The notes below the pieces were generated by a model that was given only the letters and a program-made list of their open reading frames with translations, did no database searches and had not been told where the DNA came from. 8,986 nt of DNA from Modestobacter sp. (GTDB lineage: Bacteria > Actinomycetota > Actinomycetes > Mycobacteriales > Geodermatophilaceae): assembly GCA_025965635.1 (NCBI GenBank), contig JAOPWO010000045.1, positions 1-8,986 of the forward strand, given 5' to 3'. The translations under genes were made by a program, and so were the position numbers. Shown here one piece after another: positions 7,577-8,986 of the stretch (its first letter is position 1; the number at the start of each line of letters is the position of its first letter).

Positions 7577-7589
7577 GACACGCCTTCTT

Positions 7590-8165
7590 CTAGGTGCTGC
7601 GGACCTCGGCCTCGCGGGCTTCGGCTTCGCCCAGCCGGTTGAGCCGGTTCAGCAGCACGGCAAGCGTGGCGACGTCCTCGGTCGGCCAGTCGGCCAGGTC
7701 GGCCTCCCAGCGGGCCCGGCGCGCCTCGCGCAGCTGGGAGAGCCGCCGGTGGCCCTCGATCGAGGTGGACAGCACCTGGGCGCGGCCGTCCGCGGGGTCC
7801 GCGGCCCGGTCGACCATGCCCAGGTCGACCAGCGAGGACACCTGGCGGCTGACCGTGCTCTTGTCCAGGCCGAGCCGGATCACCACGTCGCTGGCCCGCA
7901 GCGGGCCGGCATCGTCCAGCAGGACCAGCAGCCCGTACGCCGCGCCGTCCAGATCACGGTGCAGCTCCCCGCCCAGCCGGCCGGAGATCGCCCGCGACCG
8001 GCGCAGCAGCAGCGCGATCTCGCGCTCCAGCCGTACGTAGGCCTCGTGGCTGTCCAGCCCGGTGGAATGCTCGTCGGCGTCAGTGTGGGTGTCGGCAGTG
8101 GTGCTCACACCGTCTTCGACGTGTCGGAGTGGTGCGGCGTTCCCGGCCGGCTCGTCCCCGGCCAT
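7590..8165 (-). CDS. MarR-family winged-helix transcription regulator
   Basis: Probable dimeric DNA-binding regulator of the MarR family; its ligand and targets cannot be read from the sequence. With the ATG at 8165 the product has 191 residues. The winged helix-turn-helix is clear: GPLRASDVVIRLGLDKSTVS begins at about residue 87, the recognition helix is near 101-112 (DKSTVSRQVSSL), and the wing DPADGRAQ is at about 123-130, in the form typical of the family. Flanking helices at about 43-65 and in the C-terminal third would form the dimer part. The first 40 residues or so are polar, rich in Thr, Asp and His, and not part of the fold. The start at 8165 is chosen because it overlaps the hspR stop as TGATG; there is no good ribosome site, so translation probably depends on ribosomes finishing hspR. 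An in-frame GTG at 8189 would run back into hspR, and a GTG at 8108 would trim the tail. Position suggests control together with the heat-shock operon. Confidence 0.85.
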   Translation of the reverse strand: MAGDEPAGNAAPLRHVEDGVSTTADTHTDADEHSTGLDSHEAYVRLEREIALLLRRSRAISGRLGGELHRDLDGAAYGLLVLLDDAGPLRASDVVIRLGLDKSTVSRQVSSLVDLGMVDRAADPADGRAQVLSTSIEGHRRLSQLREARRARWEADLADWPTEDVATLAVLLNRLNRLGEAEAREAEVRST

Positions 8166-8623
8166 CAACGCCGCGGCGCCGGCCGCCACACCACGAGGGC
8201 GGATCCGGGGGCGGACAGCGGCATCAGGTCGCGCCGGTAGCCGGCCTGGACCGCGGACTCCGCGGCGATCCGCCGGCCCTCGGACACCTCGAGCTCGTGC
8301 AGCAGCTCCCGCACCCGGTCCTGCAGCGCGTCGACCTGGGACTCCAGCTCGATGATGCGCTTGATGCCGGCCAGGTTGACGCCGTCCTCCTGGCTCAGCC
8401 GCTGCACCTCCCGGAGCAGCGCCACGTCCCGCGGGCTGTAGCGCCGCCCGCCGCCGGGCGTGCGGCCGGGGCTGACCAGGCCGAGCCGGTCGTACTGCCG
8501 CAGCGTCTGGGCGTGCATGCCGGCCAGCTGGGCGGCCACCGAGATGACGAAGACCGGGGCGTCCTCAGCGACCCGGCCGGACGCCCGGCGGGGGTCCGGG
8601 ACGCCGGTCTCGTGGGTGGTCAT
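8165..8623 (-). CDS. hspR: Heat-shock repressor HspR (MerR family)
   Basis: Transcriptional repressor which in actinomycetes binds HAIR sites upstream of dnaK and other chaperone genes, with DnaK as co-repressor. The product has 152 residues, a usual length. The MerR-type helix-turn-helix spans about residues 24-92: FVISVAAQLAGMHAQTLRQY with DRLGLVSPGRTPGGGRRYS, then RDVALLREVQRLSQEDGVNL and IKRIIELE. A short coiled coil for dimerisation follows (about 91-118, heptad-like IELESQVDALQDRVRELL). The C-terminus ends in a hydrophobic patch, LVVW (143-146), before a basic tail, as in other actinobacterial HspR proteins. The ATG overlaps the dnaJ stop by 4 bp (ATGA) and follows a strong GGAGGT. No HAIR operator is expected here because the operon promoter would be far upstream of dnaJ, outside the window. 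Confidence 0.95.
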   Translation of the reverse strand: MTTHETGVPDPRRASGRVAEDAPVFVISVAAQLAGMHAQTLRQYDRLGLVSPGRTPGGGRRYSPRDVALLREVQRLSQEDGVNLAGIKRIIELESQVDALQDRVRELLHELEVSEGRRIAAESAVQAGYRRDLMPLSAPGSALVVWRPAPRR

Positions 8624-8986
8624 CGCGCACCTCCGGCCCCCAGCACCGCGGTGATCTCCGGCCGCGGGTCGTCGGGCAGCTCGGCGGCGAACTTCTCGAT
8701 CGCCTCACGGGCACCCGGCGTCAGCTTCTTCGGCACCGCCACCTCGACCGTGACCAGCAGGTCGCCGGTGACGCCCTTGCCGGGCACCCCGCGTCCGCGC
8801 ACCCGGAACGTCCGGCCGCTGGCGGTGCCGGCCGGCACCTTCAGCGAGACGGGACTGTCCAGGGTCGGCACGGTCAGCGTCGTCCCGAGTGCGGCCTCGG
8901 CGAAGCTGATCGGCACGGTGAGCGTCAGGTCGTTCCCGCTGCGGCCGAGCAGATCGTGCCCGGACACGTGGACGACGACGAACAGG
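8620..8986 (-). CDS. dnaJ: Chaperone DnaJ, C-terminal part, cut by the window edge
   Basis: Hsp40 co-chaperone that delivers unfolded proteins to DnaK and stimulates its ATPase. Only the last 121 residues or so are in the window; full-length DnaJ is about 380-400, so the J domain, the Gly-rich region and any zinc-finger domain lie to the right. The visible part is the second C-terminal beta domain: LTVPISFAEAALGTTLTVPT, then VSLKVPAGTASGRTFRVRGRGVP and GDLLVTVEVAVPKKLTPGAREAIEKF, all typical of DnaJ. The in-frame GTG at 8967 is an internal Val within the LFVVVHVSGH strand and not a start. Being followed directly by hspR, it is most likely the DnaJ of the dnaK-grpE-dnaJ-hspR operon. The tail after the dimerisation segment is short. 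Confidence 0.93.
   Translation of the reverse strand, partial: LFVVVHVSGHDLLGRSGNDLTLTVPISFAEAALGTTLTVPTLDSPVSLKVPAGTASGRTFRVRGRGVPGKGVTGDLLVTVEVAVPKKLTPGAREAIEKFAAELPDDPRPEITAVLGAGGAR
8621..8634 (-). promoter_or_regulatory. Strong ribosome site and ATGA overlap, dnaJ to hspR
   Basis: On the minus strand GGAGGT (8634-8629) lies five bases before the ATG (8623-8621) and inside the last codons of dnaJ. The dnaJ stop TGA (8622-8620) overlaps the hspR start as ATGA. This fixes the hspR start and points to coupled translation. Confidence 0.85.

Noticed and set aside
7590..8165. The MarR gene as the regulator of the neighbouring glycolate genes
   Set aside because: It converges on them across a strong terminator and is coupled to hspR instead; nothing in the sequence links it to glc control.
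8108..8189. marR start at GTG 8189 or GTG 8108
   Set aside because: The 8189 start would overlap hspR by 25 bases with no ribosome site; the 8108 start lacks a clear site too. The ATG in the TGATG overlap at 8165 is the better choice, though 8108 is not excluded.
7749..8240. A plus-strand frame opposite marR and hspR
   Set aside because: No known motif; it lies over the marR helix-turn-helix coding region.
1..8986. CRISPR arrays, insertion sequences, tRNA/rRNA genes, riboswitches or phage genes
   Set aside because: I saw no regularly spaced repeats, transposase or integrase motifs, tRNA-like folds or known riboswitch cores; nearly all DNA is accounted for by eight standard genes.

Overview
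The window comes from a very GC-rich bacterium whose G/C-rich third codon positions leave long mirror-image reading frames on both strands. The HspR repressor next to DnaJ, together with an A-type malate synthase and an operon of GlcDEF type, points to an actinomycete (Actinomycetota). A placement near Geodermatophilaceae or Pseudonocardiales is only a guess. There are eight protein genes, two of them cut by the window edges, and almost no empty DNA. I found no RNA genes, mobile elements or CRISPR.

Plus-strand block, 1-7514: the 3' part of malate synthase A (aceB), then glcD, glcE and glcF (the three subunits of the membrane-linked glycolate oxidase), then a lactate/glycolate permease of the LctP family. 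glcD-glcE-glcF are packed tightly (10 bp gap, then a 1-bp TGATG overlap). A strong imperfect inverted repeat lies between aceB and glcD, and a small hairpin lies between glcF and the permease gene. Together the genes make a plausible pathway: import of glycolate (or lactate) by the permease, oxidation of glycolate to glyoxylate by GlcDEF with electrons passing to the respiratory chain, and condensation of glyoxylate with acetyl-CoA to malate by AceB. This has the logic of the E. coli glc operon, but with an A-type rather than a G-type malate synthase. Any regulator and any further genes of the cluster would be to the left of the window.

Minus-strand block, 8986-7590: the 3' end of dnaJ, then hspR (the heat-shock repressor), then a MarR-family regulator. 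dnaJ and hspR overlap by 4 bp (ATGA). hspR and marR overlap by 1 bp (TGATG), which indicates translational coupling. This is the end of a dnaK-grpE-dnaJ-hspR operon extended by a MarR gene.

The two blocks converge on a 57-bp stem-loop (7520-7576) that probably ends transcription from both sides. Most of the window is ordinary core metabolism and stress-response DNA, and I see no clearly new biological system. The points most worth a second look are the MarR gene coupled to hspR, the composition of the glycolate cluster, the inter-gene hairpins, and the long acidic linker inside the permease.
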